Shown here: positions 22,023 to 35,600 of the stretch, in pieces
How the letters are laid out: each line of letters opens with the position of its first letter
Numbering within the stretch: position 1 is the first letter of the stretch
Assembly: GCA_015143295.1 (NCBI GenBank)
Contig: CM026560.1
Span: 7,070,501 to 7,134,500, forward strand
DNA length: 64,000 nt
Origin: Tetracentron sinense
Taxonomy: Eukaryota > Streptophyta > Magnoliopsida > Trochodendrales > Trochodendraceae
Direction: 5' to 3'
Translations under genes and position numbers: made by a program
Notes under the pieces: model-generated
Database searches by the model: none
What the model was told of the DNA's origin: nothing
The model's input: only the letters and a program-made list of their open reading frames with translations

Positions 22023-24865
22023 TTAAATGTCACACCCCTTCAAATAGAGTAGACCCCATTGGACAAAGTGGACCCCACAAGGCAAGGCTCTACTGGGAAC
22101 TTGTCCAGTGGTAAATATATCTTTGATCATGAACCTGCTAAAGCATTGTATTTATACAAATTTCTGAAACATGAGACATTCTTCTTTAATCCCAAAAGTC
22201 ATGGGCTAAATTATACTCATATATGTACTTATATATATACATCTCAAACGAGTAAGTGGATAGACATCCACTATCATAATAGTTTGAAATTTACAAGAGT
22301 CTCATGAGGGTGCTAGGTCTAGAAGTCTAGAAACAAAATGCAACCTAGATTGAGCCGACGCAAAGATGACTCCGATGCACGATCTCAAAAAAAAAACTCA
22401 GAGGACTTCTCCTTATCCAGAAACGGCTACTATTCTGAAAATGGGAGCAATAACAGGGTGAGACATGGCTCAGTAAATGAATGACCACTATATGTTCATA
22501 AAACATAGATATTTAGACATAATAGTTTTTGGAAAAATTCGGCAGAATCTCCTCTAAGAATAGAGGGTTCCAAAATCTTATAACCTGTAAGACCTTTTCA
22601 TAAGAGAATTCATTTGAATAAAACATAATATAATCCTCACACTTCTAAAATTTTCATTTACAATATTTACAACCATCAATAATTTCCTCCATACTTCATA
22701 GTGAGTCCAAATTTCAACAAAATCATTAAGTAGAATTCCCTTACGTTTCATATATAAATTCATACTGGTTGCATGTCTGCATACCTGGGCACTAACCCTA
22801 TGAGGAGCCCTATTCCTAGTCCATAATGTCTCTCATCTGGGCGCTTACGTTATATGTAGCCCTATTCCCAGTGCATACTCTTTCTACCGAGGTGCTTACA
22901 TTTTACGTAGGCCTATTTGAAGGGAATCCAAATAAAAAATTATGCTGAAAACTGGATCCTGAGGATCTTTACAGCATTGAAAGCAACTAATACTATCTAC
23001 AAGTTTTAGTCATATTACCTCGGTGAATGATGTTCACCGGTGAAGCAAAAACCAACTCGAACCGTCAGAACTCTTTGTAGAGATTTCTCGAAGATATACT
23101 CAAAGCTCGATCCTTGTTCTTCACTATCCCCGTGAAGCCTTCGAATATTTTCTTGGCTTTGAGGAAACAAAGAGAAGAGGAAGAGACGTTGTTGTAGACT
23201 ATCACCCAAAAACTAAGGGTTCAAAACCCTAATCCTTTAATCAACTTAGAACAATCCTTATGGGCTCACGAAAATTAAGGGGAGTGAAAACTCGCTCTAG
23301 AGGCTCACGGTTTTGGAGAGGGGAAAAAAATCGATAATGAATTCTTCTTCATGTTTTTGGGGTGTTGGGTATTATATAGATTTTGAATAAATTCAAATCC
23401 TAATCCAATTAGGAAACCTCCTTATTAAAGAGAGTTTCTACATAATAGACTTCTAATTAATTAGTTGTTACAAACCTTCTAATTTGGGATTCATTTCTTA
23501 AAAGGATTCCATAATTAAAGGGGTTGTAACTAATTCCTAGATTCTAGGAATCCCAACAACTTCCTAAGTTTTAGGAATCCTAATCCAATTAGGAAATCTC
23601 CAAAGGGGTGGGCGTGAGCTTCAAAGGGGCGTGAGCCAGAGGAGCTTAATCTCCAAGTTTTGACTAAGGTCAAACTTTATCTCTTTTATTTCTTAATTTC
23701 CAAGATTGGAATCTAATCCCATAAATTTAGGAGTTAATATTTAATGATTATTTAACCAACACAATCCTATCCAATTAGGAAACCCTAAGTGGGCGCCCCA
23801 CCCATAAGATTTTATCCATGGGCTTAGGCCCACCTATAAGGTCCACTTATGCTTGGGTTTTATGGATATGGGTCAAACCCATTTCCCCTTATCTTGTGTT
23901 AATTAGATAAAAATTATTATTATCTTTTAATTTAAATTAACAATTAATTTAAACTATAGATTAACTTTTAATTTATTTAAAAGTGATTATCATTTAATCT
24001 TTTTATTAATTGATTAACATTTAATCAATTAAATGAGCTTGTATTTCTAATGTGAGCATCTCCACAGATTGCTCTGGGACATTGTAACCCTTGCTTACCC
24101 AATGTTATCCCATTGACCTTAAATAGGAATTACATCGGAATTGTAAGTGACGTGAGATATCCATGTTCCCAGTGTAAGAACATTAACCAATACGGATCCC
24201 GCCATATGAACTTTTTAATTCAGTTGACCCTTCCAATTACATTATCCCTAATGGGCCTTTAAGATTATTTATACTATCTAACTCATAGCTCATTGCACAT
24301 CATCCAGGTTTCCAAGACTTCTGATTAAGCCATGAGAAACATTTTCTCATGTAAAACATTTTGATAAAAACCTTTTTATAAGTATAATATATTTTAATAA
24401 AAATATATTTCTAACTTATTTTATTTCAAAATTACCTACGCATGATCTAAGCTTAATCGATTGTCTTACCTGGAACTTGGATAATCTCTTCAAATTAATG
24501 AGCATAGATTTTTTGTTCGAAATTCATCATGACTCAAACAGCTTTCTGACTATCCAACTATCACTGTCGCAACCCAAAACTCACCCTATGAGTTAGAGTA
24601 AATCTTGGACGACTTGTCATGACCTACATGACCTGCTTGACAAACCATCCTGCAAAACACTCGAAGCATATACAAAAGAGGATAAAATAGCGGAAGCATA
24701 AACTGACATGGCACAACGGAAGTCTAACAAAAAACCCTATTTGTATATATATAGTCCAAGTTTATACAAAAGAAAAAATCAAAATGAAGAAGGTGCGGAC
24801 ATGCCCACCAAAATACATGGGTATAATTCTCTCATGCTCACCCACACTCACTTAGGATCTATCAC

Positions 24866-25018
24866 CTAATAATATCCCTCTACCTGAGGCTCATCCGTAG
24901 GGACTTCCTCAATGTACTCCTCCACCCATGGGCCAGGAGCACAAATGTCAAAAGGAGCAGCTGGTCCGCTATCACCTACCGACATGAGACGTATGGCTGA
25001 GCATGGAATACTCAGCGG
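24866..25018 (-). CDS. LTR-embedded small frame, copy C
   Basis: Minus frame of about 50 codons ending in TAG. After an acceptor-like GGTAG it reads PFDICAPGPWVEEYIEEVP, matching PFDLCGEEPWVEEEY of copy B. The C-terminal part has diverged and ends EGYY. An in-frame ATG exists just before the conserved part (MSVGD). It is acidic and of unknown function. Confidence 0.4.
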   Translation of the reverse strand, partial: PLSIPCSAIRLMSVGDSGPAAPFDICAPGPWVEEYIEEVPTDEPQVEGYY

Positions 25019-25324
25019 GTACCAAATACTAACCAACAGTCATATCATAATAATAACATAATAAAGTAGGATGTTGTTCATATAATTAACAGGAAAGCAA
25101 ATAGTTTATATTTCATGCTTGCATCACATCAAAGTCAGAAAAACTCTTGAAATCATTATGTGCTTGACTTGACTTAAAATACACTTTTCTAAAAAACTTG
25201 TCTTGTCATGTTCTGTCTTGCTTGTTTTGTGGGGTCATGCTTGTCTTGTCATGCATGTCATGTTGTGTTCTTGCTTGTACTCATGCTTGCTTGCTTGGAA
25301 ACTTAACATGCTCATGTAGCTTGT

Positions 25325-25465
25325 GAGATGCACTTGTGAGGGAGGGTGGTATAGAACCCCCTCTTTTAATGAGATGTACTTACGAGGGAGGGTGGTATAG
25401 AACCCCCTCTTTTGATGAGATGCACTTGCGAGGGAGGGTGGTATAGAACCCCTTCTACAATCTTG
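25325..25465. repeat. 46-bp tandem repeat in LTR C
   Basis: The unit gagatgcacttgcgaggg...ggtggtatagaacccc is repeated about 3.1 times with an exact 46-bp period. Confidence 0.9.
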
Positions 25466-26357
25466 AAGGGAGGGAAGTGTAAACTTCCTCATTTGCAATG
25501 CTTGTTCTTGTTCTTGTCAAAAACGAGGCAAAACATATCTTAAGATCTGCCCTACCTCTATTTACCAACCCTTATGTTTGGCCTTGTCATGGTGTTCGTA
25601 AATTGAGAATAAAACCCTTGTCTTGAAAAACACCGATAAACCATGTCATGCATGCCGTGCTCGTGAAGTCGTGTACATGCTATAGCTTAGAAATAAACGT
25701 GACATTTGAAATTCAAGAATACATGAAATAGCATTCATTTCAACACAAAATATTCATGCCGTTATAAAAAGCGAATAATCACACTATCATAAACCCTAGA
25801 AATTTCCGTATGCCTTAAATCATGTTTTTCTTGATTAATGATTCATCCAATTCATCCATTGTGTGTTCATTATTTAGTGAAATACCCTCCCCATTTCATT
25901 CATCACAACATCCACATGGCATCCATCACCCAACATCCATCTCCACACATACAATCCATCTCATTAATATACTTAGAAATTGGGGAAAAACCTTAAAAAG
26001 GAAAGAAAAGAGGAAGATGAATGACTAGGAGGGTAGCATAGGGTACTGACCTTGAATAGGGGAAGAAAACCCTTCAACACGTGCGTGGGATTGCTGTCGA
26101 GCTTGGGGAATGTGCTCCTCATGTACTTTGCCTTGGATTTGAAGAATCCAAGCCTTTGGAATGATCTAGGGTTCTTAAACCCTTGATTTCTCTCAAGTTG
26201 AAACCCTAGGTTAAAAACCCCTTTTTCTTCTCTCACTCTCTCTCAAAATATTCCTAAGTGTTGTGAATGGGGACCCATGGCTCGAGCAAGCCCTTATAGG
26301 CAAGGGTGTAACGCCCAAAATACAAAAAAGCCCTTAATGAAATTTCTGCAAAACGCG

Positions 26358-26550
26358 AAAGACCGAGCGATCAGTGGTTATGACTAAGCGATCGGTCGCT
26401 TACCGAGCGATCGGTGTTTCTGACCAAGCTCTCGGTTAAAAATCACTTCTTTGGAATTTTTCCCCATACAAAATTTTGGACCAGTCGACAGATACCGATC
26501 GATTGGTTTTGGACCGATCGATCGCTACTTTGGACCGAGCGATCGGTGAT
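26358..26550. repeat. Palindrome array in U3 of LTR C
   Basis: Repeated accgagcgatcggt, ccgatcgattggt and ccgatcgatcgct units form the reverse-orientation counterpart of the arrays in LTRs A and B, again immediately upstream (on minus) of the TATA box. Confidence 0.8.
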
Positions 26551-27368
26551 TTGTAAATTTTGACACCAAGTCCATTTTTCACTCAATCCACTAGTTGGAC
26601 TTATCCCACTTCTATTCTAACCTATTCTAAACATGACTAGGACCTTTCAAAGGCTATGACACATTAATAAATATTTTATTTAATTATTTTATAGCATTCT
26701 TGCAAAATTCTTAAAGGTTTCCAAATTCTCATGTTATGGAAAATGAAGATTACAAAGCATAATGCCTTGACACACATTCCAAGACATATACAAAAGTTTC
26801 GGGGCTCTACAGTCACTGTATCGTAATCCCTAAGGTAGAGAATACTTTGGTGGACTCAAAACAGTCAGATTACTACTCAGTTATAAATGAACTCATCAGA
26901 TTTAAGGATTATTGAAACTGTTCAGTGTGAATGAGAGACCAAATATCTGATAGTATGTTTATGCAAGAGGTCTCTCATTGCATGCAATTAGTCAGTGTAC
27001 ATTTAAGCACCCATATGCTGATGTGTAGTCTCCACTACAATAGTTCGAGATAGAACTACATCTCAACTATTGAGAACATCTTAGCATTGTGACAGCCATA
27101 TAAGTGAAGTGCCCAGCTTAACCCATAGCTATGACTTTATAAGGTATAAGGAACTGGAAAACTATATTTGCCTGTGATAGTCCCATCACATAGCTTTCCT
27201 ACAATATATTCTATGGACCTTTATCGATATCTCATATCGTATAGATCATCTTATGATCATGGTCAATTACCCATAATGAATACACAATAGATAAAAAAGA
27301 AGTCTCTATTAATCAAATTAATAAGAATCTTGCAATCTAAATGATTTTTCTGAGCATAATGTCTAACA

Positions 27369-27379
27369 ATCTCTCACTT
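27369..27379 (-). other. Copia E polypurine tract
   Basis: Minus AAGTGAGAGAT is directly adjacent to the start of the left LTR. Confidence 0.7.
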
Positions 27380-27399
27380 GCCCTCAAAGTCACTGTGTC

Positions 27400-27865
27400 A
27401 TAGATTTCAATCTCATACTATCTAAGTGTGTTACAAATACTTTATCTGATAAAGCTTTAGTTATCGGGTCAGCAACATTAAGTTGAGACCTAATCTTTGT
27501 AACAATAATACCTCGCCTCTCAATAATCTCATTAATGAGAAGATACTTCCTCTAAGTGAAAAGTAAGCATATAATCCCTAGTCCTTTTAAGTTACTTCAT
27601 GATGTGCTTCACAGCAGTCCAATTATCTGATATTTGGATTGCTTAGGAACCGACTAACAACTCCCACTGCATGACAGATATCCGGTCTAGTATATGGCAT
27701 GGAACACATGAGGCTCCCAACTGCCAAAGCATAAGGGCACCTCTTCATCTGCTTGATTTCATCAGCTGATGTAGGGGCCATCTTTTTAGACAAAGTGACA
27801 CCATGTCTAAGAGGAATGAGAGTTGTCTTACAATTACTCATATTGTACCTAGAAAAACTTGTCAA
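27400..27865 (-). pseudogene. Copia E RNase H region
   Basis: The minus frame 27623-27865 contains MSNCKTTLIPL...GVTLSKKMAP and YALAVGSLMCSMPYTRPDICHAV, the conserved link between copia reverse transcriptase and RNase H. Further downstream the reading is broken by stops, for example in the part of RNase H normally containing KHI. It is inactive as it stands. Confidence 0.8.
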
Positions 27866-27893
27866 TCTAGGAAGTTTGGCTCAATCCCAACAT

Positions 27894-28490
27894 TCAGCAT
27901 TTCCTATCTCTTAGAATCTTTATTCCGAGAATATAGGATGCCTCTCCCAACTCTTTCAATGAGAAATTTTGAGAAAGCCAAATCTTGACTGATGACAACA
28001 TCCCTACATCATTCCCAATAAGTAGGATGTCATCTACATAAAGAATTAGGAATACTATCGCTCTCCCACTGTCCTTCTTGTATATACAAGATTCCTCTAA
28101 ATTCTTTTGGAATCCAAATTCTTTGATCAAAAGATCAAATCTTTGGTTCCAGCTTCTAGAAGCTTGTTTCAAACCATATATCGACTTCTTAAGCTTGCAT
28201 ACCATGTTCTCCTGGTTAGGAGCAATGAAGCCCTTTGATTGCTTCATATAGATGTTTTCATCTAACATTCCATTAAGGAAAGCAGTTTTGACATCCATTT
28301 GCCATATCTCATAGTCATGGTGTGTAGCTATAACTAGCAATATCCTGATGGATTTGAGCCAAGCTACAGGTGAAAAAGTATCCTCATAATCAACTCCTCG
28401 AATTTGAGTGTAACCTTTTGCGACAAGTCTAGCTTTATAGGTCTCCACTTTATCATCGGCACCCTTCTTCCTTTTGTAAATCATTTGCAT
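27894..28490 (-). pseudogene. Copia E reverse transcriptase
   Basis: This is the longest intact piece of element E (198 codons). It contains YKARLVAKGYTQ, the catalytic-region aspartate in MDVKTAFLNG, the YGLKQASRSWNQRFD motif and the active-site YVDD, so it belongs to the Ty1/copia reverse transcriptase family. It is separated from integrase and RNase H by frameshifts or stops, so no full polyprotein can be made from this copy. Confidence 0.9.
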
Positions 28491-28499
28491 CCAATTTGC

Positions 28500-29590
28500 C
28501 TTATACCATCTAGTAGATCTACTAAAGTCTAGTCGTCGTTGTCATACATGGAATCTATTTCAGCATTCATGTCTTTATTCCATTGAGATGCATCTACATC
28601 TAATGTAGCTTCCTGATAACTATTAGGATCTGTATTCTCATCATCAGGGGTAACTAGATAAACCTCATTATTATAATACTAAAGTCTATCTGGAGGTCTA
28701 GAAACTCTTTCAGACCTTCTCAGTGAAACGGAATTCGAAGAATCAATAATGGAAGGATTAAGTTCAATTTGGGCACTGGTTGAGTTGTCTTTCATCCCAT
28801 GAAATTCAACCTTCTTAAGAAGATCCATTTCTTTCTTCAAGAAAGTGGCATGATTCCTAACAACTATTGTTTGGTCAGCCTTGGAATAGAAATAGAAACT
28901 CTTAGTTTCCTTTTGGATGTCCTACAAAGTTTTATGTCTCTGTTCTAGATTCCAACTTAGTGGGTTTGAGTTTGTGAACATGTGCAGGACAACCCCATAC
29001 CCTTAGATGTTGTAAACTAGGTTTTCGCCCAGTCCACAATTCATAGGGTGTAACCGGTATAAACTTAGAAGGAACCCGGTTCAGAATGTAAATGACAGTT
29101 TGTAAAGCATACCCCTAAAGCTAGGAAGGTACATCGGCATGGCTCATCATAGAGTGAACCATATCTAATAAGATCCAGTTTCTTTTTTCAAAAACACCAT
29201 TTTGTTGAGGTGAGGTAGGACTTGACCATTGCGAGATAATCCCATTATCCCTTAAGTAATCCATAAAATCATTTGTGAGGTATTCACTACCTTGATCTGA
29301 TCGAAGTGTCTCTATGGATTTGTCTGTTTGATTCTCAACTTTTAATCTGAATTCTTTGAACTTTTCAACGGTGTTAGATTTGTGTTATATCAAATAGACA
29401 TATCCATATCTAGAATAGTCATCGGTAAATGTGACAAAATACCAGTATTGCCCTCATGCAACAATGTTAAATGGAGCACATACATCACTATGTATGAGTC
29501 TCAACTTTTCTTCAGCTCTTCCTACCTTTTAAGGGTAAGGCTTCTTGGTCATCTTTCCTTCGAGACAAGACTCGCAAGTAGGGAGTGGTT
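28500..29590 (-). pseudogene. Copia E integrase (broken)
   Basis: In shifting minus frames I read LRSDQGSEYL (near 29276-29310) and SPQQNGVFEKRN (near 29165-29215), both typical of the copia integrase core. No single frame spans it, so several indels or stops have accumulated. Confidence 0.7.
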
Positions 29591-29911
29591 CTATCTTGAG
29601 GAATTCAAGAGGACCATCTTTACCAACCTCTTGATCCTATTAAGATTAATATGACCAAGTCTCTTATGCCAAAGATAAGTAGACTTTGCACATTGTCTCT
29701 TCATACCAGACATTTTAGATAATGAGGCATTGTTACTTTGTAGACATTCATTATTTACCAAAGGGAATATTAAATAAAGACCATTAATGAGATTACCAGT
29801 AATCAAGACCATTCCATCTTTCTTAATTTCAACAATTGAATTAAAAACGATAGAGAATCCACAATGTAAAAGTCTAGATACTGAAATCAAATTTCCGTGT
29901 GCAAAAGGCAC
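29591..29911 (-). pseudogene. Copia E GAG-pre-integrase region
   Basis: The minus frame includes NLISVSRLLHCGFSI and YLWHKRLGHINLNRIKRL, the linker and HH zinc-finger region that precedes copia integrase. Upstream sequence (29912-30016) should hold the protease end but is not cleanly readable. Confidence 0.8.
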
Positions 29912-30016
29912 ATAAAAACAGTCTTCTAAAATTATTGTCTTTCCATAAGGTAAGTAAAGAGTAAAACCGCTTATTGACTTGATTGCAACTTTGGCACCCT
30001 TGCCAACTTTAAGCCT

Positions 30017-30988
30017 CTACTCCTGTCTTGTCAGTTTTCTAGTTTCCTTGAATCCCTGCAACCAATTGTAAACATAAATAGTGGATTCAGAATCCATGCA
30101 CCATGAAATAGGAAAACCATCTAGAAAGTTTGAATTATCAGTAAATAGTACTTCAAAGCATCTTATACCTTGAATACTAGCACGACCCTTCTTAAGAGTT
30201 GCGAGGTAAGTCCTATAGTTCCTCTTCCAGTGACCTATTTTACCACAGTAGAAACACTTTCCCTTGCCTTTGTTTTCTTTGCCAGTATCACCTGAAGAAC
30301 CTTTGGTAAATTTTACCTTACCCCAGTTGTCTTTAAACTTTCCTTTACCCTTGTTTCTCTTCCTTTCCTTTTCAGACACTATGACAGGTATAGGTCTTTC
30401 AACAAACAAATTTTTATCATCAATATCCTTTTTGATCTCATCTTCCACAGCCAACAGTGAGTCTAGTAACCCACTAAGAGTCATCTCTAACTTATTTATA
30501 TTATAATTCACTACAAATAAGTTGAATGGCTGAGGGAGTGACTATAGAGTAGTATTGATTTTGGTGATATGATCTACATCTTCCGTTCTTTAATAAAACC
30601 AATCATCTTCATGACGTGTTCACCGTTTGAAGTTCCCTCTTTCATCTCGGTGGTAAGAAGAGACCTTAATGATGTTTATTTGGTAGACTTATTCTCTACA
30701 CCAAACATCTCATGAAGGTGTTGTAAAATGTCAGAAGTATTATCCATATCCTTATGATTATTATATAGGATATTGGATAATGATGTTAACACCCAATCTC
30801 TTGTTGTCTGATTAGAAGGATTCCATAAATCAGCTTCAGCCAACAAATCTGGTGTTGAATCCGGGACAACCATAGGTAAGCTTTTCAGCAGAGAGTACCA
30901 GGTGTATCCTAAATTCCCAGTCTACATAGTTAGTTCCAACTAACTTCTCATCATGAAGAATTTCAGTCATAGGGTGAAGGCCTGTCAT
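30017..30988 (-). pseudogene. Copia E gag (broken)
   Basis: The probable start codon is at 30986-30988 (MTGLHPMTEIL, then LVGTNYVDW, a usual gag opening). A second frame (30676-30873) contains the helical gag core, and a third (30017-30511) a lysine-rich stretch and the nucleocapsid knuckle CFYCGKIGHWKRNY. The fourth zinc ligand, normally Cys in CX2CX4HX4C, is Tyr. The same frame then contains the protease-start motif SWCMDSES in place of the usual DSGA/DSGC, so both nucleocapsid and protease motifs appear damaged. Confidence 0.75.
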
Positions 30989-32186
30989 GATCTAATCAAA
31001 TGACAAATAGGATAGAATTAGGGATCTATTGAATTCATTAATTACTATTAGATTATTGGTCTGTTTCTAATAGTATTGTCAATTTACGAAGTTTCAATTG
31101 GCATTGAATACCTAGACACTGGCTTAATGTAATCTTGCATTTGGGCACAATATCACATCGCCTTGAATAGGCAGATAGAAACTATCTTCTCCATTTTCAC
31201 AGATCTCATCTTGTGAATCTTGGAGCATTCGATCTTCTGTTTGATCTATAAGGAATGTTATACTCACGCTTTGGCGTTATTGTATGACATCTCTTATTCA
31301 TGTGTCCACCTACCATCAGCCTAATAAACACCTAATGAAAGCTCACGCTTTGACATTATTGTTTCCACTATTTGCTTATGAAGTTTTCACCATGTTTTCA
31401 CATAGGTGAGAGAGATTGGGTCCGGCTTTGGTCTGTTAGCTTACTCACACTCCCCACTATAAAATCACATAGTGTATGGTAGAAGATCATAATACTTAGG
31501 AACTTGTCCCCAGTCTTATATACACATTATATATTAGGCTAATTATTTCAACAGAATAATCAAACAAAATTAACAGATATCATCTCATGATAAAATAAAC
31601 AAATATCATCTCATGATAATTAAACAATAATAAACTTCATATGAGATTAATTGTTATGGGTCAGTAAAAAAAAATGCATGAATGTAGGAGAATAAGATAA
31701 GAATAAAGGTAACTTGCAAATTCCTTCGCAATTCCTTCCTTGATCATCTTATCGAGATCATCATCGCAGCATCCTCCTTAACAGCATCTCCACCAATGCA
31801 TAATATGAAATTTAAATGGCATTACGGAAACCAGTAATCCATTCGCCCATTCCAAGGAAACCGAATGAATCTGCCCTTTACAGATTACCAAAACCTACTA
31901 CATATTATTCTCTAATATGAATGCATGATAAACAATTTATCATAAAATAAATTTGAACCATAACTATAATCTCATATAATTAGATGCAACATGGCGATGG
32001 AGTAATTTTCTGAGATTTAAAAAGATTTAAAATTTGATAACAATTATCAATTTGCTCGATAAAATCTATATCTTAAATAGATCAAAACCCGAAGAATAAA
32101 ACTATTGTATTTTCCATAAAAAAATTTCCATAAATTATTTTTAAAATATAAGATAGAATTTTCTTAAATCTCTACATATTTTATTC

Positions 32187-32265
32187 TTTACTTGAATGCA
32201 AGATCCTTTCATAAAGATTGGTTCTACTATTGTCCAAGATCAAAATAAAAAATTAAGAGAATCGA
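32187..32265. repeat. LTR G-like patch in copia E leader
   Basis: About 80 bp (tgaatgcaagatcctttcat and following, up to aagatcaaaataaaa) closely match LTR G at 14310-14395, although E is otherwise a different family. This looks like an exchange of leader sequence between elements. Confidence 0.6.
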
Positions 32266-32658
32266 AAATCCTAAATATGATCTCATCATAAAACAGGGTT
32301 TTTAAAATTTTCAAATAAATTCTATTTATAAGAAAAATTATTCATTAATTATTTTAAGCAATTAATAAATACATATTAAATTATCAAATTATTTAAAATA
32401 AAATTTCAAAATAAACTATTTATTTTTAAAATAATTATATCACATATAATAATAGTTTTTAAAATTATTTAATTATCATTATCAAATGTCATTCGATAAT
32501 ATAATAAAAATAATTATTTATTTATTCATCTCATGAACAAATAAAAAACAAAAACTATGAGCATCATTAAATAAATAAAATTAAATTCATCTCATGAATT
32601 AATTCATTTATTTAATTATCCTTTAAAATAAAAAAAAAAAAATACTCCCTAACCATGA

Positions 32659-32670
32659 TCTCTGATACCA
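32659..32670 (-). other. Copia E primer binding site
   Basis: Minus TGGTATCAGAGA is two bases inside the right LTR (starts 32673). It differs by one base from the initiator-Met type site. Confidence 0.8.
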
Positions 32671-35600
32671 CTTGAAGGGAATCCAGATAAAAAATTATGC
32701 GGAAAACTGGATCCTAAGGATCTTCACACCATTGAAAGCAACTAATACTATCTATAAGTTTTAGTCATATTACCTCGGTGAATGATGTTTACCGCTGAAG
32801 CAAAAACCAACTTGAACCGTCAGAACTTTTTGTAGAGATTTCTCGAAGAAATACTTGAAGCTCGATCCTTATTCTTCGCTATCCCTGCAAAGCCTTTGAA
32901 TCTTTCCTTGGCCTTGAGGAAACAAAGAGAAGAAAAAGAGACATTGGTGTAGACTATCTGTCACCCAAAAACTAAGGGTTCAAAACCCTAAGCCTTTAAT
33001 CAACTTGGAACAATCCCAAAGGGCTCATGAAAATTGAGGGGAGTGAAAACTCCCTCTAGAGAGGCTCACGGTTTTGGAGAGGGGAAAAAATCGATAATGA
33101 ATTCTTCGTCACATTTTTGGGGTGTTGGGTATTATATAGATTTTGAATAAATTCAAATCCTAATCCAATTAAGAAACCTCCTTATTAAAGAGAGTTTCTA
33201 AATAATAGACTTTTAATTAATTAGTTGTTACAAACCTTCTAATTTGGGATTCATTTTCTTAAAAGGATTCCATAATTAAAAGGGTTGTAACTAATTCCTA
33301 GATTCTAGGAATCCCAACAACTTCCTAAGTTTTAGGAATCTTAATCCAATTAGGAAATCTCCAAAGGGGTGGGCATGAGCTTCAAGGGGGCGTGAGCCAA
33401 GGGAGCTTAATCTCCAAGTTTTGACTAAAGTCAAACTTTATCTCTTTTGTTTCTTAATTTCCAAGATTGGAATCTAATCCCATAAATTTAGGAGTTAATG
33501 TTTAATGATTATTTAACCAACACAATCCTATCCAATTAGGAAACCCTAAGTGGGCGCCCCACCCATAAGATTTTATCCATGGGCTTAGGCCCACCTATAA
33601 GGTCCACTTATGCTTGGGTTTTATGGATATGGGTCAAACCCATTTCCCTTGATTTTGTGTTAATTAAATAACCATTATTATTATCCTTTAATTTAAATTA
33701 ACAATTAATTTAAACCATAGATTAACTTTTAATCTATTTAAAAGTGATTAACATTTAATCTATTTAAAAGTGATTAACATTTAATCTTTTTATTAATTGA
33801 TTAACATTTAATCAATTAAATGAGTTTGTATATCTAATGTGAGCATCTCCACAGATTGCTCTGGGACATTCTCACCCTAACTTACCCAATGTTATCCCAT
33901 TGACCTTAAACAGGAATTACATCGGAATTGTAAGTGACGTGAGATATTCATGTTCCCCGTGTAAGAACATTAACCAATACGGATCCTGCCACATGAACTT
34001 TTAATTCAATTGATTCTTCCAATTACATTATCCTTAATGAGCCTTTGAGATTATTTATACTATATAACTCATAGCCCATTGCACATCATCCGGGTTTCCA
34101 AGACTTCTGATTAAGCCATGAGAAACATTTTCTCATATAAAACATTTTGATAAAAACATTTTATAAGTATAATATATTTTAATAAAAATATATTTTGAAC
34201 TTATTTTATTTCAAAATTACCTGGGCATGATTTAAGCGTAATCGACTATTTTACGTGGAACTTGGATAATCTCTCAAATTAATGATTATGGATTTCTTGT
34301 TTGAAATTTATCATGACTCAAACAGCTTTCTGACTATCTAACTGTCACTGTATCGTAATCCCTAAGGTAGAGAGTACTTTGGTGGAATCAAAACAGTCAG
34401 ATTACTGCTCAGTTATAAATGAACTCATCAGATCTAAGGATCATTGAAACTATTCAATGTGAATGAGAGACCAAATATCTGATAGTATATTTATGCAAGA
34501 GGTCTCTCATTGCATGCAATCAGTCAGTGTACATTTAAGCACCCATATGCTGATGTGTAGTCTCCACTACAATAGTTCGAGATAGAATTACATCTCAACT
34601 ATTTAGAACATCTTAGTATTGTGGCAGCAATATAAGTGAAGTTCCTAGCTTCACCCATAGCTGTGACTATATAAGATATAAGAAACTTGAAAGCTATATC
34701 TGCCTGTGATAGTCCCATCATATAGCTTTCCTACAATATATCCTATGGACCTTTATCGATATCTCATATTGTATAGATCATCTAATGATCATGGTCAATT
34801 ACCCGTAATGAATACACAATAGATAAAGAAGAAGTCTCTATTAATCAAATTAATAAGAATCTTACAATCTAAATGACTTTTCTAGGCATCATGTCTAACA
34901 CTATTCCCAGTGCATAACATCTCTTGTCTGAGTGCTTACCTTACATGTAGTTTATTCCTAGTACATCACATTTCCATCTAGGCGCTTACCTTATAGGTAG
35001 CCTTATTCCCAGGGCTTGAGTAATTTTCAAGATACTTGGCTTTTATCATAACTTTCTTTACATAATTCTTAATTTGTAGAAATACTTACATACACATATT
35101 CATACCACCAAGCATTTTATAATCATACTCACTTCCTTTGTATTCGTAATGCCTATGATTCCATAAACATGTATTAATACTACTCATGTTTCCATAAACA
35201 TATTTACGAGTTCAAAATCTTCATTTAAATAATATTTCTATAGTAGGTATTCACTCACCTGATCGGATAAATCTAGCTAGCACCGGAGCTCCCCGAGTCA
35301 ACTTCTGGTAACAAGTCCCTTCTTAAAGCATAACACATATACAACCATTCGAGTCTTTCCAAATTCAATTTCACAAGGATTTATTTAAAATTAGATGCAT
35401 TTAAATAGAAGTAAACTCATTTCAAATTTCATGTTAAGGCATTTTCGAAAGTTTCCATAATACCTTTAATACTTTTAAACCATAATACACTTGTAAAATT
35501 TTATAAAAATAATTTTTCATCCTATTATGCACTCAATTAGACATTTATAATTTTATCAAAATAATTGATTTATAACAAAGCCCCAAATTATGGTTTTAGC

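Larger units (their letters stand above)
24565..26811 (-). mobile_element. Solo LTR C (A/B group) inside copia E
   Basis: It is 2247 bp with plus edges TGTCGCAACCC and GGGGCTCTACA. The flanks are atcac (24560-24564) and gtcac (26812-26816), a 5-bp duplication with one mismatch. The uninterrupted site survives in E's other LTR at about 34335. The minus orientation follows from the TATA box (CCTATAAGGG, about 26290-26303), the GATCG palindrome array upstream of it (26358-26550) and the hairpin and small frame at the other end. A 46-bp tandem repeat lies at 25325-25465. Confidence 0.85.
22918..34900 (-). mobile_element. Copia element E, complete but decayed
   Basis: It is flanked by a perfect duplication ctatt (22913-22917, 34901-34905). 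The LTRs are 22918-27368 (about 2.2 kb once solo LTR C is removed) and 32673-34900 (2228 bp). On minus the LTR begins TGTTAGACAT. A PBS (32659-32670) and PPT (27369-27379) are present. The minus interior shows the copia order gag, protease region, integrase, reverse transcriptase, RNase H, all broken by stops and frameshifts. LTR start, LTR size and reverse-transcriptase style suggest an Angela/Tork-like lineage; this placement is by recollection only. Confidence 0.9.

Noticed and set aside
21925-22023. Upstream extension of gypsy D gag beginning MVSEHQV
   Set aside because: These codons are the primer binding site (ATGGTATCAGAGC); translation from the inner ATG is likelier.
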